From DTU052 sp050951725 (GTDB taxonomy: Bacteria; Bacillota; Syntrophomonadia; Syntrophomonadales; DTU052), in the NCBI GenBank assembly GCA_050951725.1, contig JBMNJO010000022.1, forward strand, positions 25,297 to 89,296: a stretch of 64,000 bases of DNA, read 5' to 3'. Below the pieces are notes generated by a model. It worked only from the letters and a program-made list of their open reading frames with translations, did no database searches and had not been told where the DNA came from. Position numbers and translations under genes: made by a program. This document shows positions 16,042 to 24,657 of this stretch, one piece after another (the first letter of the stretch is position 1; each line of letters opens with the position of its first letter).

Positions 16042-19000
16042 GTGTCTTTGGTAGTTGAACAGATGACCGAGACCCTGCAGCAAGGTAACAGCTGCCTTTT
16101 AAGCGGTTTGGACGGATCATGCAAGACTTATGTGGTATCACAGCTGATGCAGAGTGTGGGGCGTAAGCTCGTATATATGACTGGTGAGATTGAAGAGGCG
16201 TATGATATAGCCCGTTCCTTGCGCGGCATCCTGGGGGGTGAGGCTGTGACCGTTCTGCCGCCAAAGAACTATCTCGCCCGGGAGTCAGAGGGCCATTCTC
16301 AGGATAACATGGAACGAATGACTTTCTTCAGCGAGATCCTGGAACACCCTCGGAGGGCAGAAGTACTGGTGATGTCAGCTGCATCCCTGATTTTTGAGAC
16401 GGTCCCCCCTGATCTTCACCTGGCTTCCGCCATCAAGATAACGGCAGGCAGCACCATTGATCTGGAAAAGCTTCTTTCCGGGCTGGTCGATGCGGGATAT
16501 GTCCGGCATCCCCTGGTTGACAGCCCCGGTGAGTTCTCAGTCCGGGGAGGAATCATTGACATCTACCCGGTAAGGATGAGGGAACCGGTCCGGGTTGAGA
16601 TGTTCGGTGATGAGGTCGAGTCGCTGCGTCGGTTCGCCCCTGACACGCAGCGATCAACCGGAAAGCTCAAGAGTGTCAACATTTGGCCAGCCAAGGAAAC
16701 ACCGGGTGAAGGGGGACGGGTATGGCAATACCTGGCGGGGGAATGGCCGATATGGGTTGATGACCTTACCCGCTTCCGGGAATCCTGGATGACCCACCTG
16801 CGCCGGTACCGCAACTTCCTGCGCCAGACGCGCAATGAGACTGGAATTGAACGGCTCAAAACCTTCGAATGGGAGGAACTGGAACGTGAATTGCGGCAGC
16901 GCCCGGTGGTTTACCACTCCTTCTTCGCCCGCAGTCTTCCAGGTGAGATTCCGGTACAGATGATGCAGCACATTGCCCAGCATGAGTGTGAGCCTCTTTG
17001 GACCAGTCCGGGTCAACTGCGGCAGAGCCTTGAAGACTGGCAATCCCGGGGATGGAAGGTAATGCTGGCGATTCCGGAAAAGAAGATGCAGGACCGTATC
17101 CGGCAGGATCTTACGGAAAACCTGGTGCCTCTCGGTTACCAGTTTGTGCGCTGGCGTTTGGAACGGGGGTTTGTCAGTTCCACCCTGGGGGAGGTCCTGG
17201 TGACGGAAAAGGACCTGGGACGCAAGAGAAGCAGCCGTTCGCATCATCAGGCTTCCCGGGGGGCACGGATAACTGCGGCGGAACTGGCCATTGGCGATTA
17301 TGTGGTCCATGAACAGCATGGGATTGGGATATTCCAGGGGGTTTCCCGGCAGGAGGTCGATGGGGTTAAACGAGAGTACCTGACTATCCAATATGCCGGG
17401 ACGGATCGGTTGTACCTGCCGGTGGATAAGCTGGGTCTCCTGACCAGATACAGCGGAGGTGGAGAGCCCCGGCTCAACAAGCTGGGAGGGAGCGAGTGGG
17501 AGCGAACCAAAAAGAGGGTTCAGTCTTCGGTTCAGGAGATGGCCCAGGAACTCCTGGCACTTTACAGCGCCCGGGAAAAGATAACAGGTTTTGCTTTCTC
17601 ACCGGGGACTGTCTGGCAGAAAGAGTTTGACGAGGGGTTCGAGTTTGAGGAAACACCGGACCAGGCCAGGGCCATTGCTGAAGTTTTTTCCGATATGGAA
17701 AAGCCACGCCCCATGGACCGGCTGGTGTGTGGGGATGTGGGTTACGGCAAGACGGAAGTGGCCATGCGGGCTGCCTTCAAAGCCATCATGGATCACAAGC
17801 AGGTAGCGGTCCTGGTCCCGACCACCATACTGGCGGAGCAGCACTACCGCACCTTTGTAAAACGGTTTGAGTCTTATCCGGCTGTGATCGAGGTACTGAG
17901 CCGGTTTCGCACCGTATCCCAGCAGAAGAGGGTCATCGAGGACCTGCGCCGTGGGGTGGTGGATATAGTCGTCGGAACCCACCGCCTCCTCTCGCGTGAC
18001 ATCCAGTTCAAGGACCTGGGCCTCCTGGTGGTGGATGAGGAGCACCGCTTTGGGGTGCGGCAGAAGGAGAGAATCAAGGCCCTGACCAGGACGGTTGATG
18101 TCATGAACCTAACCGCCACCCCCATTCCCCGGACACTGCACATGGCCATGACCGGCTTGCGCGACCTGTCGGTTATTGAGACCCCGCCCCCCGAACGATA
18201 TCCGATCAACACCTATGTAATGGAGTACAACCCCGATCTGGTGAGGGAGGCTATACTGGCTGAGGTCGAACGCGGCGGGCAGGTGTTTTACCTCCATAAC
18301 CGGATCAACAATATGGAACGGGTTAAACATGAACTGGACCTCCTGCTCCCTGGCCTGACTATCGATATGGCTCACGGCCGCATGGAAGAGAAGGAACTGG
18401 CTGCCGTAATGAGCCGGTTCATGGATGGAAAAACCAGTGTCCTCTTGTGCACTACCATCATCGAATCCGGTTTGGACATGCCGAACGTGAATACCCTGAT
18501 AGTAGACGAAGCTGACCGGCTGGGACTGGCCCAGCTCTACCAGATCAGAGGCCGGATTGGCCGTTCCAACCGGGTAGCATATGCCTACCTGACCTATCGC
18601 CCGGACCGCTCCATAACCGAGACGGCACAGAAACGGCTGAATGCTATCCGGGAGTTTACCGACCTGGGTTCAGGAATGCGCATTGCTTTGAGGGACCTGG
18701 AGATCAGGGGAGCCGGCAACATCCTGGGACCGGAGCAGCACGGCTATATTGAAGCCGTAGGATTTGACCTTTACTGCCGTCTCCTGGAGGAGGAGACCGC
18801 GAGAACCCGTGGCGAAATCCCCGTCAGGCGGGAGATACCGCAGTTGGATATCAAGGTGGACAGTTACATCCCGGATACCTATATCGATGACCCGGGCTTA
18901 AAGATCCAGGTCTACCGCCAGGCCATGATGGCCAACAATCTGCCCGAGATCACCGAGATAGAAAAGGGCCTTCGCGACCGGTTCGGGCCACCCCCGCCAC

Positions 19001-19254
19001 CGGTGCAGAACCTCTTGAGGATTTCCCGCTTGCGGCTAACGGCGCGGGACAAAAGCATCAGGCACATCAACACCGATAGCCGGCAGATTGAGTTAACCCT
19101 GGATAACCCTCTGGGGGTCCGGGTAGAAGGATTGGCCAATCTGGCGCAGAGGTACGGTATGAAGATCAGCGTTACCAACCAGAATACCCTGGTATTAAAA
19201 TCGAGTGGTGGGTTGTCACTGGAGGCCCTGGAGGATCTCCTGGGGGTTATCTAA
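16042..19254 (+). CDS. mfd: Transcription-repair coupling factor Mfd
   Basis: Mfd removes RNA polymerase stalled at DNA lesions and recruits UvrA. The roughly 1070-residue protein has an N-terminal UvrB-like region (GEFSVRGGIIDIYP), the CarD-like RNA-polymerase-interaction domain (about 410-475; GDYVVHEQHGIGIFQGV), a RecG-like helicase with Walker A CGDVGYGKTE (about 562-571) and DEEH box VVDEEHRFG, motif VI QIRGRIGRSNR, and the C-terminal TRCF domain. GTG at 16042 is preferred because GGGGGAGGA stands 7 bases upstream; an upstream GTG at 15988 has no such box. Same gene order as Bacillus. Confidence 0.95.
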   Translation: MSLVVEQMTETLQQGNSCLLSGLDGSCKTYVVSQLMQSVGRKLVYMTGEIEEAYDIARSLRGILGGEAVTVLPPKNYLARESEGHSQDNMERMTFFSEILEHPRRAEVLVMSAASLIFETVPPDLHLASAIKITAGSTIDLEKLLSGLVDAGYVRHPLVDSPGEFSVRGGIIDIYPVRMREPVRVEMFGDEVESLRRFAPDTQRSTGKLKSVNIWPAKETPGEGGRVWQYLAGEWPIWVDDLTRFRESWMTHLRRYRNFLRQTRNETGIERLKTFEWEELERELRQRPVVYHSFFARSLPGEIPVQMMQHIAQHECEPLWTSPGQLRQSLEDWQSRGWKVMLAIPEKKMQDRIRQDLTENLVPLGYQFVRWRLERGFVSSTLGEVLVTEKDLGRKRSSRSHHQASRGARITAAELAIGDYVVHEQHGIGIFQGVSRQEVDGVKREYLTIQYAGTDRLYLPVDKLGLLTRYSGGGEPRLNKLGGSEWERTKKRVQSSVQEMAQELLALYSAREKITGFAFSPGTVWQKEFDEGFEFEETPDQARAIAEVFSDMEKPRPMDRLVCGDVGYGKTEVAMRAAFKAIMDHKQVAVLVPTTILAEQHYRTFVKRFESYPAVIEVLSRFRTVSQQKRVIEDLRRGVVDIVVGTHRLLSRDIQFKDLGLLVVDEEHRFGVRQKERIKALTRTVDVMNLTATPIPRTLHMAMTGLRDLSVIETPPPERYPINTYVMEYNPDLVREAILAEVERGGQVFYLHNRINNMERVKHELDLLLPGLTIDMAHGRMEEKELAAVMSRFMDGKTSVLLCTTIIESGLDMPNVNTLIVDEADRLGLAQLYQIRGRIGRSNRVAYAYLTYRPDRSITETAQKRLNAIREFTDLGSGMRIALRDLEIRGAGNILGPEQHGYIEAVGFDLYCRLLEEETARTRGEIPVRREIPQLDIKVDSYIPDTYIDDPGLKIQVYRQAMMANNLPEITEIEKGLRDRFGPPPPPVQNLLRISRLRLTARDKSIRHINTDSRQIELTLDNPLGVRVEGLANLAQRYGMKISVTNQNTLVLKSSGGLSLEALEDLLGVI

Positions 19255-19259
19255 AAAAG

Positions 19260-19487
19260 TTAGAATATCAGGTTCAGTATTCCCAAAACCACATCAGAAA
19301 CAAATCCCATAATCCCCACCGGGCTGGGCAAGGGCACCTTAAGTGCCAGTAAGACACTCAGGGTAAAACCGAGCAGCCATATGCAACCGGCGGTGATCAG
19401 CTCTCGCCACGCTTCCTCCTGTACTAAAGGGAGAGCTTCATAAACTGCCAGGGATAGAAAAGCAACAGTTATAAGGAATATATTCAT
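19260..19487 (-). CDS. Small membrane protein downstream of gerKC
   Basis: A 75-residue, very hydrophobic protein with two predicted membrane helices (about 3-18 and 30-50) and a third weak one at the end. It begins 13 bases after the gerKC stop on the same strand, so it is the last gene of the germination operon. No family name is recognised. Small membrane proteins (for example GerD-unrelated subunits or GerK 'D' proteins) accompany GerA-type receptors in several spore formers, so a role as an accessory receptor subunit is plausible but unproven. Confidence 0.62.
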   Translation of the reverse strand: MNIFLITVAFLSLAVYEALPLVQEEAWRELITAGCIWLLGFTLSVLLALKVPLPSPVGIMGFVSDVVLGILNLIF

Positions 19488-19500
19488 ATAAAGCGCCCCT

Positions 19501-20715
19501 TTACCGATTCTGTATCCCTCTTAAGGCTAATCCGCTGGTCTTCAAGGTGGCTAATACTTCTACCTCTACTTCCAGGGCGGGAAATATCTCATCCCAATTA
19601 TCTTTCATGACCTGCCACTCCCGGGGATAACTGCTGTAAACGGCCCGACCAAAACCGAAAACATCGGATTTAAAGTCTTCCTGAGCGGCCTGCAAAGCTG
19701 CCAGAACCTCATTGCGCACGGCAGCAGCGAACCGGCGTTCCATGCTGGCCCATGTCTTAGACTCGTCCAGGAGCTGGATTTCTTCCTGGGTTTCAGCAAA
19801 TGAACCTTCAACTTCTATCCTGATTTTAATTACTGGGCGGCCGTCAATCATTTGCGGTATGATTTTCCGTCCTGTTTGTCTGATTTCCAGGCTGATTAGG
19901 CGGTCTTCCTCTTGCGGATTCTGGATTACTATTACCCCGCTCTTGACTTTATCTCTGACCCACAGAACTCCTCGGCTTTGGCGATCGTTTAGCCAGCCCA
20001 CCAGCTGATTTCCTTTATAGGCCCCTAGGCCCGACATTTGGGCACTGCGCGAGATTACTATCTCGCGAAGCATACCTTGCTCGGGCTGGTGCACGGGCCT
20101 ATTAACAATTTCCACCGCACCCAAGACCGGTTCCAGTCCCTCAGTTTCTAACTCCCGGCAGAATTCCAATACCGTGGGAACCCAGGAGGTTGATTTCCTG
20201 GCCGTGACTACCTTGCCAATTTCCTCAAAGCCCCGGTTAGGCTGGCGTTCCAACTCAAATCTGGCTGACATGATCTCCTCTAGGGTACTTCCTTTCACCA
20301 CCATCAGGTATGTACTCAAACGAGGTTCCAGGTCGCGGCTATAAAAATCCAATACCTGGGCTATGCCATCCTCCTCCCGGGCTAATTTCTCACCAATCAG
20401 CACCACCCGGTTGTGGTCCCAGAATATCTGGCGGGGAGACTCACTGGCGAGGTTGCGTACTGCCTGAAAAATCGTGTGTCCGGTAGTGGAGACCGGCCAA
20501 AATGACTTTTCGTCAATTGTCTCTTGACCGGAGCCGGCCATGGCAAATGGTTTGGCAACATGAACAGATACCTTAATCAGACCGTCTTCCGTTCGATCAA
20601 AGCCGGCCAGCATGACCAGTCCCAGGTTTTCAATCTCTATACGGTCCCAACACCCGGAACAACAGAAGCATCCCAGGAAGAGGCATATCAGGAGGATTTT
20701 AGCCCTGATCCGCAT
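19501..20715 (-). CDS. gerKC: Spore germination lipoprotein, Ger(x)C family
   Basis: The C subunit of a GerA-type nutrient germinant receptor, a lipoprotein on the outer face of the spore inner membrane. The chosen ATG (20715) gives MRIRAKILLICLFLGCFCCSGC, a lipoprotein signal with lipobox SGC followed by WDRIEIE, the family's WDrxEi motif; AAAGGGGA stands upstream. The rest matches the three-domain GerAC fold, about 404 residues. Its start overlaps the end of gerKB by 17 bases, so translation is probably coupled. Confidence 0.92.
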   Translation of the reverse strand: MRIRAKILLICLFLGCFCCSGCWDRIEIENLGLVMLAGFDRTEDGLIKVSVHVAKPFAMAGSGQETIDEKSFWPVSTTGHTIFQAVRNLASESPRQIFWDHNRVVLIGEKLAREEDGIAQVLDFYSRDLEPRLSTYLMVVKGSTLEEIMSARFELERQPNRGFEEIGKVVTARKSTSWVPTVLEFCRELETEGLEPVLGAVEIVNRPVHQPEQGMLREIVISRSAQMSGLGAYKGNQLVGWLNDRQSRGVLWVRDKVKSGVIVIQNPQEEDRLISLEIRQTGRKIIPQMIDGRPVIKIRIEVEGSFAETQEEIQLLDESKTWASMERRFAAAVRNEVLAALQAAQEDFKSDVFGFGRAVYSSYPREWQVMKDNWDEIFPALEVEVEVLATLKTSGLALRGIQNR

Positions 20716-21820
20716 TTGATGTCCCCTTTCTGAACAAATTCTTAATCCCCAGCGCAATATACAATACTGACAGGATTAATATTAGAAAACTGATGGAGAA
20801 GACGATCATTGATCCGGTTAAGACATTTATGAGGCCGATCAGGCTTTCATAGGAAAAGACACTGACCGTTATCATTAAGGCCCCAAGGGGGTAAACCAAC
20901 GATCGGTAGTCTTTCAGGTCCAGGAGTTGGGCCAAGCCAACCGCTGTTGTCCGGAGAAACAGGGAGACTTTAATTCCGCCGGCGAAAAGCCATACTATGG
21001 TGATCAAGGATTCGATATGCTCAAAGAAAACCCCCAGACTTACCAACCGTGCTAACGCAAAAGCCGGCAAAGTATAGGCGTTGAACAAGGGACCGAAAAC
21101 CGAGGCCATGCACAAACAATGGATAACGAGAATAGACGTACTTGTCAATATTGCCCCCATCGATAGCGGCAGGGCCTGGCGGGGATTATTGAGATGAGGA
21201 AGCAGCATGCCTATGACCAGAAACTCAGTATAGAAGGAGAGGACACTTGCCGAAGGCCCGATCAGTTCACCAGGGCCCTGGGCGAAAAAAATGGGACGAA
21301 GATAGCCGGGATCCATGAGATTGTAAGCGGCGGCTATAACGACAAGCAGAAGAAATACCACCACGGGTACCATAATGCCTACTAACCGGGAATTAATCTC
21401 CATTCCGTTGCGGGCCGAGTTTGCTACCAGGAATGCTGCCGAAACCAAAAATACCAGGATCGGGGTTTCCACCATCAGGCTCGTGACCACGGCTTCACCA
21501 AGTGTGCGGAGGACGGAGGCTGCTATCATAAAATAAAACCAAAGGATAACAGACCCTGCCAGTATACCGCCAATGGGGCCCAACAGTTCCTTCGTATAAC
21601 CAATGATTGTTTTGTCCGGGTGTTTTAATCCCAGGTGAACAATAAGCCACACCAGGGGTATGGCTATCAGGGAACCGAGGACATCGTTTGCCCAAGCGGT
21701 AGCCGGATTGCTTACCATGGTGACGGTGGGACATATCACGACGACCGGGACTAAACGGACAAGAAGCAGCACGGCAAAAAACTGGTATGCAGAGATGCGT
21801 CCTTTTTCCAGGAGATTCAC
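20699..21820 (-). CDS. gerKB: Spore germination protein, GerAB/YndE family permease
   Basis: The B subunit of the germinant receptor, a roughly ten-helix integral membrane protein of the amino-acid/polyamine/organocation transporter superfamily that binds the nutrient germinant. The 373 residues begin MNLLEKGRISAYQFFAVLL and run as near-continuous hydrophobic helices to about 360. The GTG start overlaps the gerKA stop (GTGA), giving A-B-C order on the minus strand. The germinant (amino acid, sugar or other) cannot be told from sequence. Confidence 0.92.
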   Translation of the reverse strand: MNLLEKGRISAYQFFAVLLLVRLVPVVVICPTVTMVSNPATAWANDVLGSLIAIPLVWLIVHLGLKHPDKTIIGYTKELLGPIGGILAGSVILWFYFMIAASVLRTLGEAVVTSLMVETPILVFLVSAAFLVANSARNGMEINSRLVGIMVPVVVFLLLVVIAAAYNLMDPGYLRPIFFAQGPGELIGPSASVLSFYTEFLVIGMLLPHLNNPRQALPLSMGAILTSTSILVIHCLCMASVFGPLFNAYTLPAFALARLVSLGVFFEHIESLITIVWLFAGGIKVSLFLRTTAVGLAQLLDLKDYRSLVYPLGALMITVSVFSYESLIGLINVLTGSMIVFSISFLILILSVLYIALGIKNLFRKGTSNADQG

Positions 21821-23457
21821 TTAGGATTCCCCCCTTTGGAGCCGGAATCCTCATCCGGCGGGGGCGGTTCAGGCCTCTGTCCGGCGGCTTGTCGGGTTTG
21901 ATTACGACCGGCTGTAAACGAGGGGCGTTTGAGTCTGCTCCACCAGGGTACTCTTACCACGCTGTCGGCCAGACCGCTTGGAATCAATGGCAAGAGGGGT
22001 TCAGCATAGGGTACGCCGAAGGAGCGCAGTGCCGCCAGGTGGATCAGCAGGGCCGCTAATCCCCAGATCAACCCATATAGTCCCAGGATACCCCCCAAAA
22101 TTAGAAATATAAAGCGGAGCATGCGTATGCTGATTCCCATGCTGAATATAGGGCTTGCCAGAGATGCAATCGCAGTAATTGAGACCATAATCACCATAAA
22201 CGGGGAGACTAACCCAGCCTGAACCGCAATCTGACCAAGAAACAAAACCCCCAGGATGCTGACGGCTGGACCAAATACCAGGGGAACCCGAACTGTACCT
22301 TCTCTTAAAACCTCATAGGCTAAATCCAGTATGAGTGCTTCGGCCAGGGCCGGAAAAGGGACCCCCTCCCGTTGAGCGGCGATGGATACCGCCAGGGGTG
22401 TGGGAATCATCTCCGGGTGAAAGGTGACACCGACTACAAAGAAGGTTGGCAGCAGCAGAGCGATAAAGAAAAGAAATAGACGCAGCATCCGCAGGAGACT
22501 GCCGATTAGAAACCGTTCAAAGTAGTCATCGGGGGCTGACAGGAACATGAATAGGTTGCAGGGTACAATAAGAACAAAGGGGGTCCCCTCCGTAAGAATC
22601 GCTATCCGGCCTTCCAACAGTGCGCCTACCACCCGGTCGACTCTTTCGGTGCGCAGGACGGTAGGAAACGGGGAGAAGGGGGCATCTTCTATTAACTCTT
22701 CCAGCTGTCCGGATTCCTGAATACTATCGATCGAGATGCGGTCAATCCGGTTGCGCACCTCCTGTACAATTTCATCTCTGGCCACCCCCGCGATATATAA
22801 AACGGAAATGGTCGTTCGACCTATGGCCCCAATCGTGCGCTCCTCAATGCGTAGCCGGGGATCGTGTATGTGCCTGCGGACGATGCTGGTGTTGATTCGC
22901 GTGGTTTCGACAAACCCTTCCTTGGGGCCACGTACGGTAGGTTCAGTGGAGGGCTGTTCTATGTTCCGGCCCTTCCAGCCCTTTACATCGGCAATGAGGC
23001 CGAGGTTATGGCCGTCAACCAGGAGGACGGAGTTGCCAAAGCAGATCTCTTTCAGGAGATCTTCCATTCGCCCCACTTCGGACAGTTCATCCTTGGCTAA
23101 TAAGCGAGATTTCAGCTGGTTGTAAATTTGGGCCGGAGTGGGCTCTTTCAGGGGAGGCCAATCTGATAAAAAGCCAATTGGCTTGAGGATGTCCTGGCTG
23201 ACACCCTGATCGTTTACCAGGCCGTCAATGTGTGCGATCAGGACTTCTGTATCAGAGTAAGCCCCGAATTTAATCCTGCGGACAACCAGGTCAGCGCTGT
23301 GGCCGAAGGCTTGCCGAATCCTTTGTTCGTTATCGGTTATGCTAAAGCTGATATCTCCTGTATATTTCAAATCCGGTTCTGGAGACATATAACCGGTATT
23401 TTCACTTGATGATATCTCAGGGGTGCGGTTGCGTGAAGTTCTAAACCTGCGTCTCAT
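21817..23457 (-). CDS. gerKA: Spore germination protein, GerA (GerKA) family
   Basis: The A subunit of the germinant receptor, 546 residues: an N-terminal cytoplasmic region of about 300 residues (DLVVRRIKFG, GDISFSITDN), a membrane domain of about five helices (330-500; PFVLIVPCNLFMFL, the PLAVSIAAQREGVPFPALAEALI segment), and a Pro-rich, charged C-terminal tail. It starts with ATG behind a GGAGAG box. It is the first gene of a three-to-four gene operon divergent from spoVT. Germination operons are normally sigma-G dependent; no strong sigma-G site was found before it. Confidence 0.93.
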   Translation of the reverse strand: MRRRFRTSRNRTPEISSSENTGYMSPEPDLKYTGDISFSITDNEQRIRQAFGHSADLVVRRIKFGAYSDTEVLIAHIDGLVNDQGVSQDILKPIGFLSDWPPLKEPTPAQIYNQLKSRLLAKDELSEVGRMEDLLKEICFGNSVLLVDGHNLGLIADVKGWKGRNIEQPSTEPTVRGPKEGFVETTRINTSIVRRHIHDPRLRIEERTIGAIGRTTISVLYIAGVARDEIVQEVRNRIDRISIDSIQESGQLEELIEDAPFSPFPTVLRTERVDRVVGALLEGRIAILTEGTPFVLIVPCNLFMFLSAPDDYFERFLIGSLLRMLRLFLFFIALLLPTFFVVGVTFHPEMIPTPLAVSIAAQREGVPFPALAEALILDLAYEVLREGTVRVPLVFGPAVSILGVLFLGQIAVQAGLVSPFMVIMVSITAIASLASPIFSMGISIRMLRFIFLILGGILGLYGLIWGLAALLIHLAALRSFGVPYAEPLLPLIPSGLADSVVRVPWWSRLKRPSFTAGRNQTRQAAGQRPEPPPPDEDSGSKGGNPK

Positions 23458-23765
23458 TTAATAATCTCTCCATAAGATGGTGCTGTTCTTTATCCGAATG
23501 AGGCACCAGCCGTTTATATGATTATCACGGTAATTGATGCTTAAGGATTTGGTGGGCTGGTATTTTGGGCTCAATAAAATATCTACCGTAATTACCTTAT
23601 TTAGGGTCTGCGGTTGTCTGCTGCATTATACATATTTGCCCAAACGGCGGCGATGATATTTGTGGCGAACTGGTGAAGCAAAAAGTGAATAAATGGGGAT
23701 TCTGGGTTATATACTATCAGTGAGAAAGAGAACCAAATCAATGAAAAAAAGGAGGGATAGACCTA
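23458..23765. other. Divergent intergenic region gerKA / spoVT
   Basis: About 308 bases between two genes read outward. On the plus-strand side it carries the sigma-G-like promoter for spoVT (23687-23716). On the gerKA side only partial matches to a forespore promoter were seen. No gene is supported in it. Confidence 0.5.
23687..23716 (+). promoter_or_regulatory. Sigma-G-type promoter for spoVT
   Basis: GAATA at 23687-23691, an exact 18-base spacer, then TATACTA at 23710-23716. The B. subtilis sigma-G consensus is gHATR, 18 bases, CATWMTA; only the first base of the -10 differs. It lies about 50 bases before the GTG start of spoVT, which is a known sigma-G gene. Confidence 0.72.
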
Positions 23766-24329
23766 GTGAAAGCAACAGGCATCGTACGGCGAATTGATGA
23801 CCTGGGGCGTGTGGTAATCCCCAAAGAGATTAGGAGAACCTTGCGCATCAGAGAAGGGGACCCCCTTGAGATTTTTGTCGACCGCGAAGGTGAGGTTATT
23901 CTCAAGAAATATTCACCTATCGGGGAATTGGGAGACTTCGCCAAGGAATATGCAGACTCCCTGCATGAGGCGATTGGACACATCGCCCTGATTGCGGACC
24001 GGGACAATATCATAGCGGTATCCGGTGCACCCAAGAAGGAATTCTTGAATAAGGCCATTGGCCCCGGTGTGGAGAAGACCCTGGAAGACCGCAAATTGGC
24101 AGTCATAAACGATCTTAAAGAGCATCCCCACTGCAAACAATGCCCGGTCAGTGAGTCCGAGGGTGGTTGTAAGGTGACCGCGGAGGTGATCGCCCCTATA
24201 ATCTCCCAGGGAGATCCTATCGGGGCAGTCATAATTATGTCTAAGGACGCGGGGATAAAGATGGGAGAACTGGAAGCCAAACTGGCCGAAACCGCAGCCG
24301 GTTTCTTAGCAAAACAGATGGAGCAATAG
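23766..24329 (+). CDS. spoVT: Stage V sporulation protein T
   Basis: SpoVT is a forespore transcription factor that tunes sigma-G-dependent genes. The N-terminal AbrB-type swapped-hairpin DNA-binding domain (MKATGIVRRIDDLGRVVIPK, EIRRTLRIREGDPLEIF, residues 1-50) is followed by a GAF domain (about 55-187), with an HCKQCPVSESEGGC stretch. Starts at GTG behind AAAGGAGGGA. Length 187 is close to the usual 178. A perfect terminator follows. Confidence 0.95.
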   Translation: MKATGIVRRIDDLGRVVIPKEIRRTLRIREGDPLEIFVDREGEVILKKYSPIGELGDFAKEYADSLHEAIGHIALIADRDNIIAVSGAPKKEFLNKAIGPGVEKTLEDRKLAVINDLKEHPHCKQCPVSESEGGCKVTAEVIAPIISQGDPIGAVIIMSKDAGIKMGELEAKLAETAAGFLAKQMEQ

Positions 24330-24343
24330 TTTCCGGCAAAATG

Positions 24344-24370
24344 AACGGCCTTGCAAAAGGCCGTTTTTTT
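24344..24370 (+). terminator. Intrinsic terminator after spoVT
   Basis: AACGGCCTT (24344-24352) pairs perfectly with AAGGCCGTT (24357-24365) around a GCAA loop, followed by a run of seven T. Ends the spoVT transcript. Confidence 0.92.
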
Positions 24371-24657
24371 GGTTTTAAGTGGGACAACTCGGTGACGGGT
24401 ATTTCGGGAACAACCACTCTATTTCGATATACCATACAAGTTATTCCCAGCGTGGGTGACCACAAACCGCCCCCCTGACACACCACCATCTCGGAAATAG
24501 CCGTCCCCAACTCCCCCTGCTTCCCCCGATCCGGGACTCCTTAAAGGAAAGTTGCGTATTCCGAGGACGATAATGGTAAAATACACACAGGGTTTGCGGT
24601 CCTTTCGCGGATTAGTGCTGTCAAACCTGAACAATGTGGGAAATCGGAGAGGAGATA
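24371..24657. other. Intergenic region before the SpoVB-like flippase gene
   Basis: No gene is supported. A weak sigma-A-like pair, TTGCGT (24552-24557) and TAAAAT (24577-24582), has a 19-base spacer and could serve the downstream flippase-mazG genes. Part of the region (about 24460-24535) is C-rich and without coding signal. Confidence 0.35.
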
